A program made the position numbers and the translations under genes. A stretch of DNA of 12,207 nucleotides from Phycisphaerales bacterium (lineage in GTDB: Bacteria > Planctomycetota > Phycisphaerae > SM23-33). Location of the stretch: NCBI GenBank assembly GCA_003485185.1, contig DNAS01000169.1, positions 18,720-30,926 on the forward strand, given 5' to 3'. Below, piece by piece: positions 1 through 7,522 of the stretch. Under the pieces are notes generated by a model. That model was not told the DNA's origin. It was given only the letters and a program-made list of their open reading frames with translations, and ran no database searches. Position 1 is the first letter of the stretch. Each line of letters starts with the position of its first letter.

Positions 1-1475
1 GCGCCGGCCGCCCAAAGCGGCGGCAGCAGCAGGACGATCGGGCAGGCCATCACCGCGTACGCCCCGGCGGAAATCGCCGTCCGCGTGCCCAGCAGGTAGA
101 CGAGGTTGACCACGCCCGCGCCGAGCAGCATTCCGATGCCGGCGGCCCAGGCGGCGCCCGTCACGCCGTAGCCGGGCATCCACCACCACGCCAGCAGCGC
201 GTTGGCGCCCAGGCCCGCCAGCGCCGCCCAGGCGATCATCCCCGGGCGCTCGCGCAGCTTGGCGAGGATCGTCATCAGCGAGAGGTTCGTGACGGTCTGG
301 AAGAGCATCAGCAGCCCGCCGGCGATCGGGCCGTACTTCCGCGCCCAGTCCGGCACGATCCACACCCACGCCGGCAGCGTCGCGTAGAGCAGCACCGAGA
401 GCGTCATCGTGCCGAGCACGACGGCCTTGAAGCTCGTCTCCAGCGAGAACATCGCCTCGCGGCGCTGGCTGGCCTCCCATCGCCGCGCGACGTGCGAGAA
501 GATGACCGCCCAGGCGGCGTTGGCGATGTAGACGATGGGCTGGGCCAGGCGGAGGAATCCCTGGAACGCCCCGCCGGCGGATTCGCCGTAGCGGCGGTGG
601 ACCATCCAGTAGCTCAGGTAGGTGGCGGCGTGCCAGAGGAACGTGCCCACGAGCGTGACGAGCCCGAAGCGGACGACCCGCAGAAGGGGCGCGGCGGCGT
701 CGGCGAGCGGTCCGGCGCGGTCGGGCGCAGCCGGCGAGGCGACGGCTTCGTCGCTCTCGGCCGCCTGCTCCAGCGCGAGGGAGGCGACGGCGTCGTCGCC
801 GGCGGACTGCGGGCCGGACCGCGCGATGCACGCCCGGAGCATCGGCACGCCCGCCAGCAGCAGCGCGCCCAGCGCGGCAGCGTGCGCCCAAAGCGCCACG
901 AGGCTCGTCGGCTGGAACACCAGCATCGCCGCCCCGCCCGCGGCGAAGAGCAGCGCGTAGACCACCTCGATCAGCGAGACGAGGCGGTACGTCCGCAGTC
1001 CGATCAGGAAGCTCAGCATGGTGTGGTACAGCGCCATGGTCAGGGCGTTGACCATGGCCGCGACGAACACCATCTGGCGATAGGCGAAGGGAAGGGTCGC
1101 GCCGCCCTCGCTGGGCATGACGATCCAGCGGGTCAGCGGCGCGCTGCCGGCGACGGCCAGCGCGGTCGTCGCCAGCCCGATCAGCAGCGAGCCGATCCCC
1201 GCGGCGCGGAACAGGCGGGACAGGTCGCCCCTGGCCTCGTAGTAGCTGACGTAGCGCACCAGCCCCTGGTAGGCCCCGAGCGTGACGACGGAGGACCCGA
1301 GCGTGAAGACCATCGACGAGACGCCCCACAGCCCGTACTCGATCTCGCCGAGCAGGTGCCAGAAGACCAGGACGCGGGCGAAGTGCAGCGCCTTCTGGAA
1401 GACCATCGCCGGCACGTACAGGCCGACCGAGTCGGCCATCGAGCCGACCTTGAGCAGTCGATCCATCACGGGCAC
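1..1475 (-). CDS. Wzx/MATE-type polysaccharide flippase (partial, C-terminus outside window)
   Basis: Probable inner-membrane lipid-linked oligosaccharide flippase of the Wzx/PST/MATE type, moving undecaprenyl-linked repeat units to the periplasmic face. The frame stays open for 491 codons to the left edge with no stop, so the C-terminus is missing. I translated it by hand. It is strongly hydrophobic, with about 12 membrane segments, and starts with a typical loop and helix (KVGSMADSVGLYVPAMVFQK, residues 9-28). Residues about 219-266 form a hydrophilic Ala/Asp/Glu-rich linker between the two helix bundles, which looks long. The GTG at 1475 is chosen because AGGAGG (1487-1482) lies 6 nt upstream. 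GTG 1469 and ATG 1466 are in-frame alternatives at poorer spacing. The AGGAGG overlaps the TAG stop of the upstream polymerase gene, so translation is probably coupled. The family call rests on hydrophobic pattern and operon context, because flippases share little sequence. Confidence 0.82.
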   Translation of the reverse strand, partial: MPVMDRLLKVGSMADSVGLYVPAMVFQKALHFARVLVFWHLLGEIEYGLWGVSSMVFTLGSSVVTLGAYQGLVRYVSYYEARGDLSRLFRAAGIGSLLIGLATTALAVAGSAPLTRWIVMPSEGGATLPFAYRQMVFVAAMVNALTMALYHTMLSFLIGLRTYRLVSLIEVVYALLFAAGGAAMLVFQPTSLVALWAHAAALGALLLAGVPMLRACIARSGPQSAGDDAVASLALEQAAESDEAVASPAAPDRAGPLADAAAPLLRVVRFGLVTLVGTFLWHAATYLSYWMVHRRYGESAGGAFQGFLRLAQPIVYIANAAWAVIFSHVARRWEASQRREAMFSLETSFKAVVLGTMTLSVLLYATLPAWVWIVPDWARKYGPIAGGLLMLFQTVTNLSLMTILAKLRERPGMIAWAALAGLGANALLAWWWMPGYGVTGAAWAAGIGMLLGAGVVNLVYLLGTRTAISAGAYAVMACPIVLLLPPLWAAG

Positions 1476-1485
1476 GAGAGGCCTC

Positions 1486-3003
1486 CTACGCGCCGGACGC
1501 CGCGAGCGACGGCGTTTCGGCGCCCCGCCGCTTCAGGAGGCGGTTGTACGCCACGATCATCGCCCCCAGCGACCAGAACAGCGCGGTGCTTGGGATGTCC
1601 CAGAACGGGTCGGCAAACATGGCGTTGGTGAGGTAGTTGACCATCATCACCCACCACAGCACCACCAGCGGGCGGCAGAGCAGTCCGGGGGCGTCCGGGG
1701 AAATCCGCCGGTACAACTGGCGGGACTCGCGGAAAACCAGGTAGAACACCGCCAGCGTCAGCGCCAGCCCGACGACGCCGGTGTCGGCCAGCATGACCAG
1801 CAGGAGGTTGTGCTGCGACAGCGAGGTGGCGAACGCCTGCTCGGTGGTCCCGCCCTCGCCGTAGCGGAGGTTGGCCTGCACGTCGGCGAAGTGCCCGAAC
1901 CCCACGCCGAAGAGGGGATTCTGGGCGGCGACCTCCAGCGCCTGGCGGGCGAGGGTGACGCGGGCCATCGCCTCGGGCACCTGCCCCACGCCGCCCACTT
2001 TCCGCTCGCGCGAGCTGACGGCGCTCCAGAAGGTGATGACCAGCAGGCCCAGCGCCAGCGCCGCCAGGGCGAGTTTGCTCTTGCCCAGGCGTCCGCGCGC
2101 GCCCCACAGGCACCAGACCACCCCGCACAGCAGGAACGCCAGGTACGCCGCGCGCAGGCCGGTGAAGAAAATCGCCGGCGGGATCAGCATCGCCTGCACC
2201 ATCAGCGCGGCGCGGTATCCGCCGCGAATCTTCCGGATCAGCAGCAGGTCGGCGTAGAACAGCAGCGTCAGCAGGATCGCCTGCGGGTAGACCATCGTGT
2301 AGGCGCCGCGGGCGCGGTCGAAGTGGATGCCGAAGTTGTCGCTCCCCCACGTCGGCTGGTTGATATAGTTCGGCCAGATGAACTGCCGCGCCGACGGGAA
2401 GCCCACGATCGCCGCATACTGGAGATACGCGATGTACAGCGCATACCAGCCGTAAATGCTCAGCGGGATCAGCGCCCAGGCGATCTGCTTCTCGCGGTCG
2501 ATCGAGTTGTACACCAGGAAGAACATCAGGAAGGGGAAGAGCATCGCCACCAGGAAGCGGTAGTACGGCATCTGGAGGGCGATCTGCGTCTTCCACCCGG
2601 CGACGGAGGTGTTGACGGCCACGTACGCCACCAGCGCGAGGATGGCCCAGAGGATGGGGCGGTCGAAGTGCAGGCGTTTCCCGCGGACCAGGAAGAACAG
2701 GGCGAACCCCACGACCGCGGCCGCGAAGATCAGGCGCGGGATCGTGAGGTTGAAGAACCCCTCCGTCGCGCCGTACCACAGGGGGCGGTCGAGCAGTCCG
2801 TAGGAGAGGATCCACACCCACGTCCAGAGGGTGATTTCCCACCGGAGGGACCAGTACAGCAGGACGCCCGCGCCGGCGAGGGCCAGGAAGCTCCAGGGCA
2901 TGAGGGCGGGCACGACGAGGGACAGGACGGTGGCGGCGATGACGAACACCGCCAGCGCGCAAAGGCTCAGAACGTCGAGTTTTTGCTGCCCGATCGCCAA
3001 CAT
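1486..3003 (-). CDS. Wzy/O-antigen ligase-family polysaccharide polymerase
   Basis: A 505-residue polytopic membrane protein of the O-antigen ligase/polymerase superfamily (Wzy_C type). It probably joins lipid-linked repeat units into a long polysaccharide on the periplasmic side. About 11-12 hydrophobic segments run from residue 11 to 487. Family signatures are NPLFGVGFG (362-370), SQHN followed by a hydrophobic helix (396-415), a conserved-type arginine in TGLRAAY (281-287), and an RARGAY stretch (230-235) in the periplasmic loop. Sequence alone cannot tell polymerase from ligase. The flippase, co-polymerase and Wza-like neighbours favour polymerase. The ATG at 3003 lies 27 nt after the stop of the ATPase-like gene, with only a weak GTGAG upstream. 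Its stop (TAG, 1488-1486) overlaps the ribosome binding site of the flippase gene. Confidence 0.88.
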   Translation of the reverse strand: MLAIGQQKLDVLSLCALAVFVIAATVLSLVVPALMPWSFLALAGAGVLLYWSLRWEITLWTWVWILSYGLLDRPLWYGATEGFFNLTIPRLIFAAAVVGFALFFLVRGKRLHFDRPILWAILALVAYVAVNTSVAGWKTQIALQMPYYRFLVAMLFPFLMFFLVYNSIDREKQIAWALIPLSIYGWYALYIAYLQYAAIVGFPSARQFIWPNYINQPTWGSDNFGIHFDRARGAYTMVYPQAILLTLLFYADLLLIRKIRGGYRAALMVQAMLIPPAIFFTGLRAAYLAFLLCGVVWCLWGARGRLGKSKLALAALALGLLVITFWSAVSSRERKVGGVGQVPEAMARVTLARQALEVAAQNPLFGVGFGHFADVQANLRYGEGGTTEQAFATSLSQHNLLLVMLADTGVVGLALTLAVFYLVFRESRQLYRRISPDAPGLLCRPLVVLWWVMMVNYLTNAMFADPFWDIPSTALFWSLGAMIVAYNRLLKRRGAETPSLAASGA

Positions 3004-3030
3004 GGTCTCACGCCACCGCTTGTCCGGCCG

Positions 3031-3699
3031 TCAGACGCGCCGGTAGAGGAACTTGGGGATCGGGTAGGTGCGCTGGTTGAGCACGGCGCCCACGACCTTC
3101 GCCCCGCCCGATTCGATGCGTTTCTTGGCCAGCGCGACCGCCTCGCGCGGCGTCTGCGAGGCGTAGGCGACCAGCAGCGCGCTGCCGACCCGCGGAGCGA
3201 GAATCTGCGCGTCGGGGTACTGGTTGGCGGGGGCCGCGTCGACCACCACGTGGTCGTATTTCGCCTCCAGGGCGCGCAGGAACTGCCCCAGCACGTCGCT
3301 CCGCAGGATTTCCAGCAGGTTCGAGCCGACCTTTCCGACCGCGTAGAAGTCCAATCCGGGTCCGACAGGCTGGGCTGCCTGGTCGGCCGGCAGGCCCTCC
3401 AGGACGATCTCGCCCACCCCGGGGGCGTTCTTGAGCCCGAGCATCTGGTCCAGCGCGGGCGTGCGCAGGTTCAGGTCGACCAATGCGACGCGCTGCGCCC
3501 CGGCGGGCTCGCTGCCGGCCAGCGCCAGGGAACAGGCGGTCGTCGAGGCCCCCTCCTGACGGTCGGCCGAGCAGACCAGCACGCTCTTGAGACCGTTGGC
3601 CTGCGAGTAGAACAGCGACGCCCACAGTCCCCGGAAGACTTCCGCGGCCTTGGGTTTCAGCGACGCCCGCGACGCCTGTTGGATTTCCATGTCCGCCAT
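3031..3699 (-). CDS. BY-kinase/CpsD-like P-loop protein with degenerate Walker A
   Basis: A 222-residue cytoplasmic protein with the fold pattern of the CpsD/CapB/Wzc-C bacterial tyrosine kinase (BY-kinase) domain, which normally controls polysaccharide chain length by autophosphorylation with its membrane partner. The order of elements is right: a P-loop region (CSADRQEGASTTACSLA, 43-59), Walker A' (VALVDLNLRTP, 71-81), Walker B (VVVDAAP, 151-157) and a late VVGAVLNQ strand (202-209). Key residues are changed. The Walker A lysine position is Ala51 (GAST rather than GKST), and the second Walker A' acid is Asn77 (DLN rather than DxD). There is no C-terminal tyrosine cluster; the end carries only Tyr212 and Tyr219. 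It may therefore be an inactive scaffold or a weak nucleotide binder. The ATG at 3699 has GAGGTG 4 nt upstream, and that site overlaps the stop of the co-polymerase gene. Confidence 0.85.
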   Translation of the reverse strand: MADMEIQQASRASLKPKAAEVFRGLWASLFYSQANGLKSVLVCSADRQEGASTTACSLALAGSEPAGAQRVALVDLNLRTPALDQMLGLKNAPGVGEIVLEGLPADQAAQPVGPGLDFYAVGKVGSNLLEILRSDVLGQFLRALEAKYDHVVVDAAPANQYPDAQILAPRVGSALLVAYASQTPREAVALAKKRIESGGAKVVGAVLNQRTYPIPKFLYRRV

Positions 3700-3707
3700 G
3701 ATTCACC

Positions 3708-5273
3708 TCACCGTCTGCGGATGATGCCCCGTCCGAGTTTCGGCACGGAGGCCAGCACGGGCACGCCGAGATGCCTTTCGGCGTCGTCCACGCTCTTGAG
3801 GGTGTGATCGAAGTGGTCCGCGGTGAACGCGTAGACCACCGCCAGGATGAGCCCCGCCGCCAGCGCCACCAACACGTTCAGCCAGAAGATCGGGCGGTGC
3901 GGGCGCTGCGGGTCCGGCAGGTAGGGCCGGTCCAGCGGCGTGACCAGCACGGGATTGGCGGCGAGCTTTTCTGCCGTGCCCGCCTCCATCGTCCGCTTCT
4001 TCAATTCGTCGTAGTTGCCCTGGGCCGCCTCGAGGACCTTGATCTTCGCCTCGTACTCGGCAACCTTCGCCGCCAGCGCGGTCAGTCGGGCCTTGGTGGC
4101 CGTCAACTCCTTCTCCAGCACGCCCCGCCGCGCCTTGAGGGTGGCCAGTTCGGTGTCGAGCGCCGCGCTCTGGCGGCCCATCTCGCGGGCCAGGTCCTGG
4201 CGGGCGGCGGCGAGTTCGGCCCGGCTGCTGCGAAGCTCCTGGTAGTCGTCGGTGTAGCGCGGCGCGAGGTTGTTGACCATCAGCTGGAGGTCGATGATCT
4301 TCGCCTCGAGGGTGGTGATGGTGGGGTTCGCCGCCGCCACCGCATCGGGCACGGCGAGTTCGGAGGGGGACTTCTTCAGTTGCTCGTCGATGGAGGCCTT
4401 GAGGGCCTGGACTTCCGCGGCGCGGGTGTCGATGGTGTTGATCTCGTTCTGGATGGTGCGGGCGAGGTAGACGTCGCCGATTTCCTGGGTTCCGGTGTCG
4501 CCCTGGCTGAGCACCTTGATGACGGGGAGGTCTTCCTTGGCCTTTTCCTTGACGAAGGTGTCGTACTCGGCGCTGGCGGCGTCTCGTTCTTTTGCGGCCA
4601 GCGAGAGCGCCTGGGTGGAGAGGAACTCGGCGGCGCTGGCGGCCTGCTCGGTGTCGAGCTGGGTGCGGCGCTCGACGTAGGATTCGACCAGCGCGGTGGC
4701 GAACGCGTGGGCCCGCTGGACGGCGAATTGGGCGGAGTCCTTGTTGGCCTTGGACGCGGCCTGCGGTTCCTCGGGCCAGTCCACGCGGATGGTGAAGGTC
4801 TGGGAGAAGGTGGCGCCGGGCCCGCCGGGGGTCAGGACGGCCACCCGCTTGCGCGCTTTCTGGAGGCGTTCGGCGTTTTCGGCGACGAACTTCTGGACCC
4901 TCTCCTCTCGCTGTTTGGTTTCCCCGACCAGCGCGCCGGCCTGGTTGAAGCTCAGCTTCGTCAGGTTCGCGCCGTCGAGGCGCATCAGCGCCGTCGCCAG
5001 GACGTAATCGCTCAGGACGATCTCGCGCTGGGTGGCCACGAAGAGCTGGATCTCGTCGCGGACGGAGGTCGCCTGCCCGACGGTCAGGACGTTGGCGTCC
5101 CGCGCGGGCCGGGCGATGAGGGTCGCCTCGGTGCGGTACGTCTTGGACATCCAGAGGGTCCCGAGCACGGCGGCCGCTACGATGACCAGCAGGATGAGCA
5201 TCATCCCGAGGAAGCGGCCGGCCAGCACCCGCACCAGTTCACGCAGTGTTCTGCTGCCATAAGTTTCCGACAT
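3708..5273 (-). CDS. Wzz/GumC-type polysaccharide co-polymerase
   Basis: A 521-residue inner-membrane chain-length determinant (polysaccharide co-polymerase, Wzz/GumC/Wzc-N type). It has the classic layout: a short cytoplasmic N-terminus, TM1 (about 21-41), a large periplasmic region rich in predicted coiled coil (roughly 110-240 and 330-440), a proline-rich segment before the second helix (RPYLPDPQRPHRP, 448-460), TM2 (about 463-481), and a short cytoplasmic tail ending in DHTLKSVDDAERHLGVPVLA (489-508) and VPKL. The tail motif normally precedes a fused kinase domain. Here the kinase-like domain is the next gene, 8 nt downstream, so the two are split as in CapA/CapB or CpsC/CpsD pairs. The ATG at 5273 has GAGGTG with 4 nt spacing. 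Periplasmic length is nearer to GumC/Wzc than to short Wzz. It probably bridges the Wza-like exporter and the polymerase. Confidence 0.9.
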   Translation of the reverse strand: MSETYGSRTLRELVRVLAGRFLGMMLILLVIVAAAVLGTLWMSKTYRTEATLIARPARDANVLTVGQATSVRDEIQLFVATQREIVLSDYVLATALMRLDGANLTKLSFNQAGALVGETKQREERVQKFVAENAERLQKARKRVAVLTPGGPGATFSQTFTIRVDWPEEPQAASKANKDSAQFAVQRAHAFATALVESYVERRTQLDTEQAASAAEFLSTQALSLAAKERDAASAEYDTFVKEKAKEDLPVIKVLSQGDTGTQEIGDVYLARTIQNEINTIDTRAAEVQALKASIDEQLKKSPSELAVPDAVAAANPTITTLEAKIIDLQLMVNNLAPRYTDDYQELRSSRAELAAARQDLAREMGRQSAALDTELATLKARRGVLEKELTATKARLTALAAKVAEYEAKIKVLEAAQGNYDELKKRTMEAGTAEKLAANPVLVTPLDRPYLPDPQRPHRPIFWLNVLVALAAGLILAVVYAFTADHFDHTLKSVDDAERHLGVPVLASVPKLGRGIIRRR

Positions 5274-5313
5274 GTTTCACCTCGGAGGCGCAAAATCGCC
5301 CGGGAGGGGGCGA

Positions 5314-6444
5314 TTACGGGTTGGGGCCCAGCCAATCCACCGCGTCCGACGCGGTGTAGTTGGCGCTGCTGGTGAACCCGCCGACGGCGCGGATGCCCCG
5401 CGTCCAGACATACTCGATGTAGTCGGCGCGCTTGGCGATCTCGGTGGTCGGCACGTAGATGAGGTCTCCGTCTTCCAGCCAGACGTCGAACCGGTGCATG
5501 CTCGAATCGGCGACCACCGGCTCGCCCTGGTTCTTGGAGCGGTTCTCCAGGAGCTGGTGGACGTTGATGACAACGGCCTCCGGACGCGGCAGGTGGCGCC
5601 GGCGGATGAGCATGACCTTGCTGAGGTCCGCCCGCTGGGGAACGTAACTGCCCGCCTGGGCGATCGCCTGGAGCAGGGAGATTTCCTGGGTGGCGGTGAT
5701 GGCGCCGGTGCGGTTCAGCAGCGTGCCGGGGATTCGCACCTCGCCCATCACGTAGACCGTCATCGGCGCGACGGTCTGGAGGTTGACGGTGACTTCCAGC
5801 TCTTCCAGGCCCAGGTCCAGGTACGACCGGTTGAGGGCCCGGTGCAGTTCCCCGATGGTCAGCCCGGCCGCCCGGATGCTGACGATGAACGGCAGGGAGA
5901 TGTTCCCGTCGGGCGAGACGGGCACGAGACGGCTTTGCCCGCGCGGGGCGGTCTTGATGGCTTCCTTCAACTCGGCGATCTTCACGTTCGACTGCTTGAA
6001 GCTCACCGTCAGTTCAGGGGTCTTGATGAACTTGCCGTACTTGGCGACGAGCTCCTCGCGGACCTCGTCGATGGTGCGGTCGAAGACGTACATCCGCCCC
6101 ACCAGGTCCAGGTAGAGATACCCGTCGGACTGCACCTGCTCGGTCTGGTTGAGGGTGGGGTTGAACGGGAAGCGCAGATCGATGACGTCCTGGATCTTGA
6201 TCTTGTACTTCTCGTTGCGCTGGTGGCGCACATGGTAGATGATTTCGAGGAAGTCCCCCTCGCGCAGGCGGTAGTCCCGCCGGATGATGTGCGCCACGGG
6301 CACTTCCTGCGGGGCCCAGCGGCTCTGGAGGAACTCGGGCGGGTAGGTCGCCTCCTCCTTGGGCTTCTCGCATCCCGCGACGGCCAACAGTCCGGCTGCG
6401 ACCGCCGGCAGCAAGGCCAACGTGCGTCGATATGCCGCGTTCAT
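5314..6444 (-). CDS. Wza-type polysaccharide export lipoprotein (Poly_export + SLBB)
   Basis: A 376-residue outer-membrane polysaccharide export lipoprotein, close to the length of Wza. The signal peptide ends in a lipobox (LAVAGC) with the lipidated cysteine at residue 25. A polysaccharide-export (PES) domain covers about 56-150 (YRLREGDFLEI, then SDGYLYLDLVG and a conserved helix). A second similar module follows at about 174-223 (SPDGNISLPFI, then LTIGELHRAL). An SLBB domain lies at about 228-280 (VYVMGEVRIPGT, then LLQAIAQAGSY), and a final WLEDGDLIYVP strand at 322-332. The ATG at 6444 is chosen over longer in-frame starts because it begins exactly at a signal peptide and has GGAG 7 nt upstream. 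The longer version would put about 69 residues before the signal. It lies 4 nt after the stop of the TPR-SPOR gene and 40 nt before the co-polymerase gene. Confidence 0.92.
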   Translation of the reverse strand: MNAAYRRTLALLPAVAAGLLAVAGCEKPKEEATYPPEFLQSRWAPQEVPVAHIIRRDYRLREGDFLEIIYHVRHQRNEKYKIKIQDVIDLRFPFNPTLNQTEQVQSDGYLYLDLVGRMYVFDRTIDEVREELVAKYGKFIKTPELTVSFKQSNVKIAELKEAIKTAPRGQSRLVPVSPDGNISLPFIVSIRAAGLTIGELHRALNRSYLDLGLEELEVTVNLQTVAPMTVYVMGEVRIPGTLLNRTGAITATQEISLLQAIAQAGSYVPQRADLSKVMLIRRRHLPRPEAVVINVHQLLENRSKNQGEPVVADSSMHRFDVWLEDGDLIYVPTTEIAKRADYIEYVWTRGIRAVGGFTSSANYTASDAVDWLGPNP

Positions 6445-6448
6445 GTCG

Positions 6449-7243
6449 CTACTCCGTCGGAACGACATAGGCGTCGCCCGCGTGCTTTCGGACGTCGGGC
6501 AATGCCGCAGTCGCCCCTTCATAGGTCTGGTGCCGCCCCACGAGCACCCGGAAAACCCCCTGCCCGTCGCGAAGGTCGGGGCGGACCTCCGCGGGCAGGT
6601 TGCGGGTTTTGAGCATCCCGGCCGCCCGCTGGGCGTTGCCCAGGTTGTCAAACGCGCCGGTCTGGATCGTCCAGGCCGTGCAATGCGTCCGCCGGGCCGC
6701 CTGACGAGCTAGCGCCGACCCGTCGTACACGTAAATCAGCCTGTCGAACTGCTGGTCCGCGTCGGCCCAGCGGCCCTGCCGCTGGTACAGGCAGCCCAAG
6801 CGATACATCGCCTCGTCCGAACCCGTCTCGCCGCGGGCCATTCGCTCCAAGGCGCGAACGTAACTGTTTTCCGCCAGGGCCAGTTCGTCCCGCTCGTAGG
6901 CCAGGTCGCCCAGGGCCTTGGCCGCCTGCGCGGCCACGCGCGGCTCGTGGTCGCGGTCGGCTGCGACAGACAAGTCGCTCTTGGCACCTTCGTAGTCTTT
7001 CAGTCGGTACTTCGCCAAGCCGCGAAGATGAAATGCCCTGCCGGCCCACCGCGAGCGAGCGTTGTCCTGCAAAAATTTGTCCATGCAGACGATCGCCGTC
7101 CGATCGTCGTTGCGATTATACGCCTGCAAGCCGCTTTGCCACAACTGTTTTGCCTCGGGGCTGACCTGCCCTTCGCAGCCGTAAGCCGCCAGCGAAGCCG
7201 CTGCCGCCAGCAAAACCACCGCTCCTCGCCGATGTCCATCCAT
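6449..7243 (-). CDS. TPR- and SPOR-domain lipoprotein heading the polysaccharide operon
   Basis: A 264-residue predicted lipoprotein. The signal sequence (MDGHRRGAVVLLAAAASLA) is followed by a weak lipobox, AAYGC, with cysteine 23. Residues about 30-183 form four or so TPR-like helix pairs (AKQLWQSGLQAYNRNDD, AFHLRGLAKYRLKDYEGAKS, ALGDLAYERDELALAENSY, AMYRLGCLYQRQGRWADADQ). Residues about 190-262 form a SPOR domain (WTIQTGAF at its start, VFRVLVGRHQTYEGA near its end). SPOR domains are known to bind denuded peptidoglycan, often at division sites, and TPRs mediate protein contacts. It could anchor the export machine to peptidoglycan; that is inference. The ATG at 7243 is preferred to ATG 7273 because it gives a compact signal peptide and has GAGAGG 7 nt upstream. 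It is the first gene of the operon. Confidence 0.85.
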   Translation of the reverse strand: MDGHRRGAVVLLAAAASLAAYGCEGQVSPEAKQLWQSGLQAYNRNDDRTAIVCMDKFLQDNARSRWAGRAFHLRGLAKYRLKDYEGAKSDLSVAADRDHEPRVAAQAAKALGDLAYERDELALAENSYVRALERMARGETGSDEAMYRLGCLYQRQGRWADADQQFDRLIYVYDGSALARQAARRTHCTAWTIQTGAFDNLGNAQRAAGMLKTRNLPAEVRPDLRDGQGVFRVLVGRHQTYEGATAALPDVRKHAGDAYVVPTE

Positions 7244-7375
7244 TAGCCAACCTCTCGGCGCACTGTGGGTCACAAGCTAGGGCACAAATCGGTCCATGAC
7301 GTGCAAAACTTGAACCTTTCACGCGTTGCGGAAAATCCATCCTGTTCGGAATTCTCGATGTCGGGACCGCTTAAA

Positions 7376-7404
7376 ATCATAAAGGCAAAACTCCCTCACG
7401 CAAA
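7376..7404 (-). promoter_or_regulatory. possible promoter of the polysaccharide operon
   Basis: On the minus strand TATGAT (7381-7376) matches five of six bases of a sigma-70 -10 box. About 16-17 bp upstream lies only a weak -35 (TTGCGT 7403-7398 or TTTGCG 7404-7399, three of six). It is the most AT-rich patch in the gap and lies about 130 nt before the first gene of the operon. On the plus strand the same patch contains TAAAAT (7372-7377), a possible -10 for the hydrolase, but no good -35. This is a weak call from hexamer matching only. Confidence 0.25.
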
Positions 7405-7453
7405 GCACGAAATCCAACCGCTTTTCCGCCGAACGCTTGCCCTTGATTCGCCC

Positions 7454-7503
7454 CCGGCCTTGCCGGTATCCTTCTGACCGAACCGTCCGCCCCCCGCGCG
7501 GAC
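7454..7503 (+). other. two GC-rich hairpins in the hydrolase 5' leader
   Basis: Two short perfect stems lie in tandem just before the hydrolase gene: CCGGC/GCCGG around a CTT loop (7454-7466), and GTCCGC/GCGGAC around a 7-nt loop (7485-7503) followed by ATTTTG. The second ends 19 nt before the start codon. They could slow or attenuate leader transcription, or mean nothing in such GC-rich DNA. I see no known riboswitch or leader peptide here. Confidence 0.3.
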
Positions 7504-7522
7504 ATTTTGCGCCGAGACCGGA

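Noticed and set aside
1466..2962. Second minus-strand open frame within the polymerase gene
   Set aside because: It is Pro/Arg/Gly-rich with no membrane pattern, whereas the overlapping frame at 1486-3003 has polymerase motifs and hydrophobic helices.
1282..5375. Very long plus-strand open frames (1282-3807 and 3771-5375) opposite the polysaccharide genes
   Set aside because: They are rich in Arg, Gln, His, Glu and Gly with no domains, and lie antisense to five clearly recognisable genes. Such frames arise from high GC3 on the coding strand.
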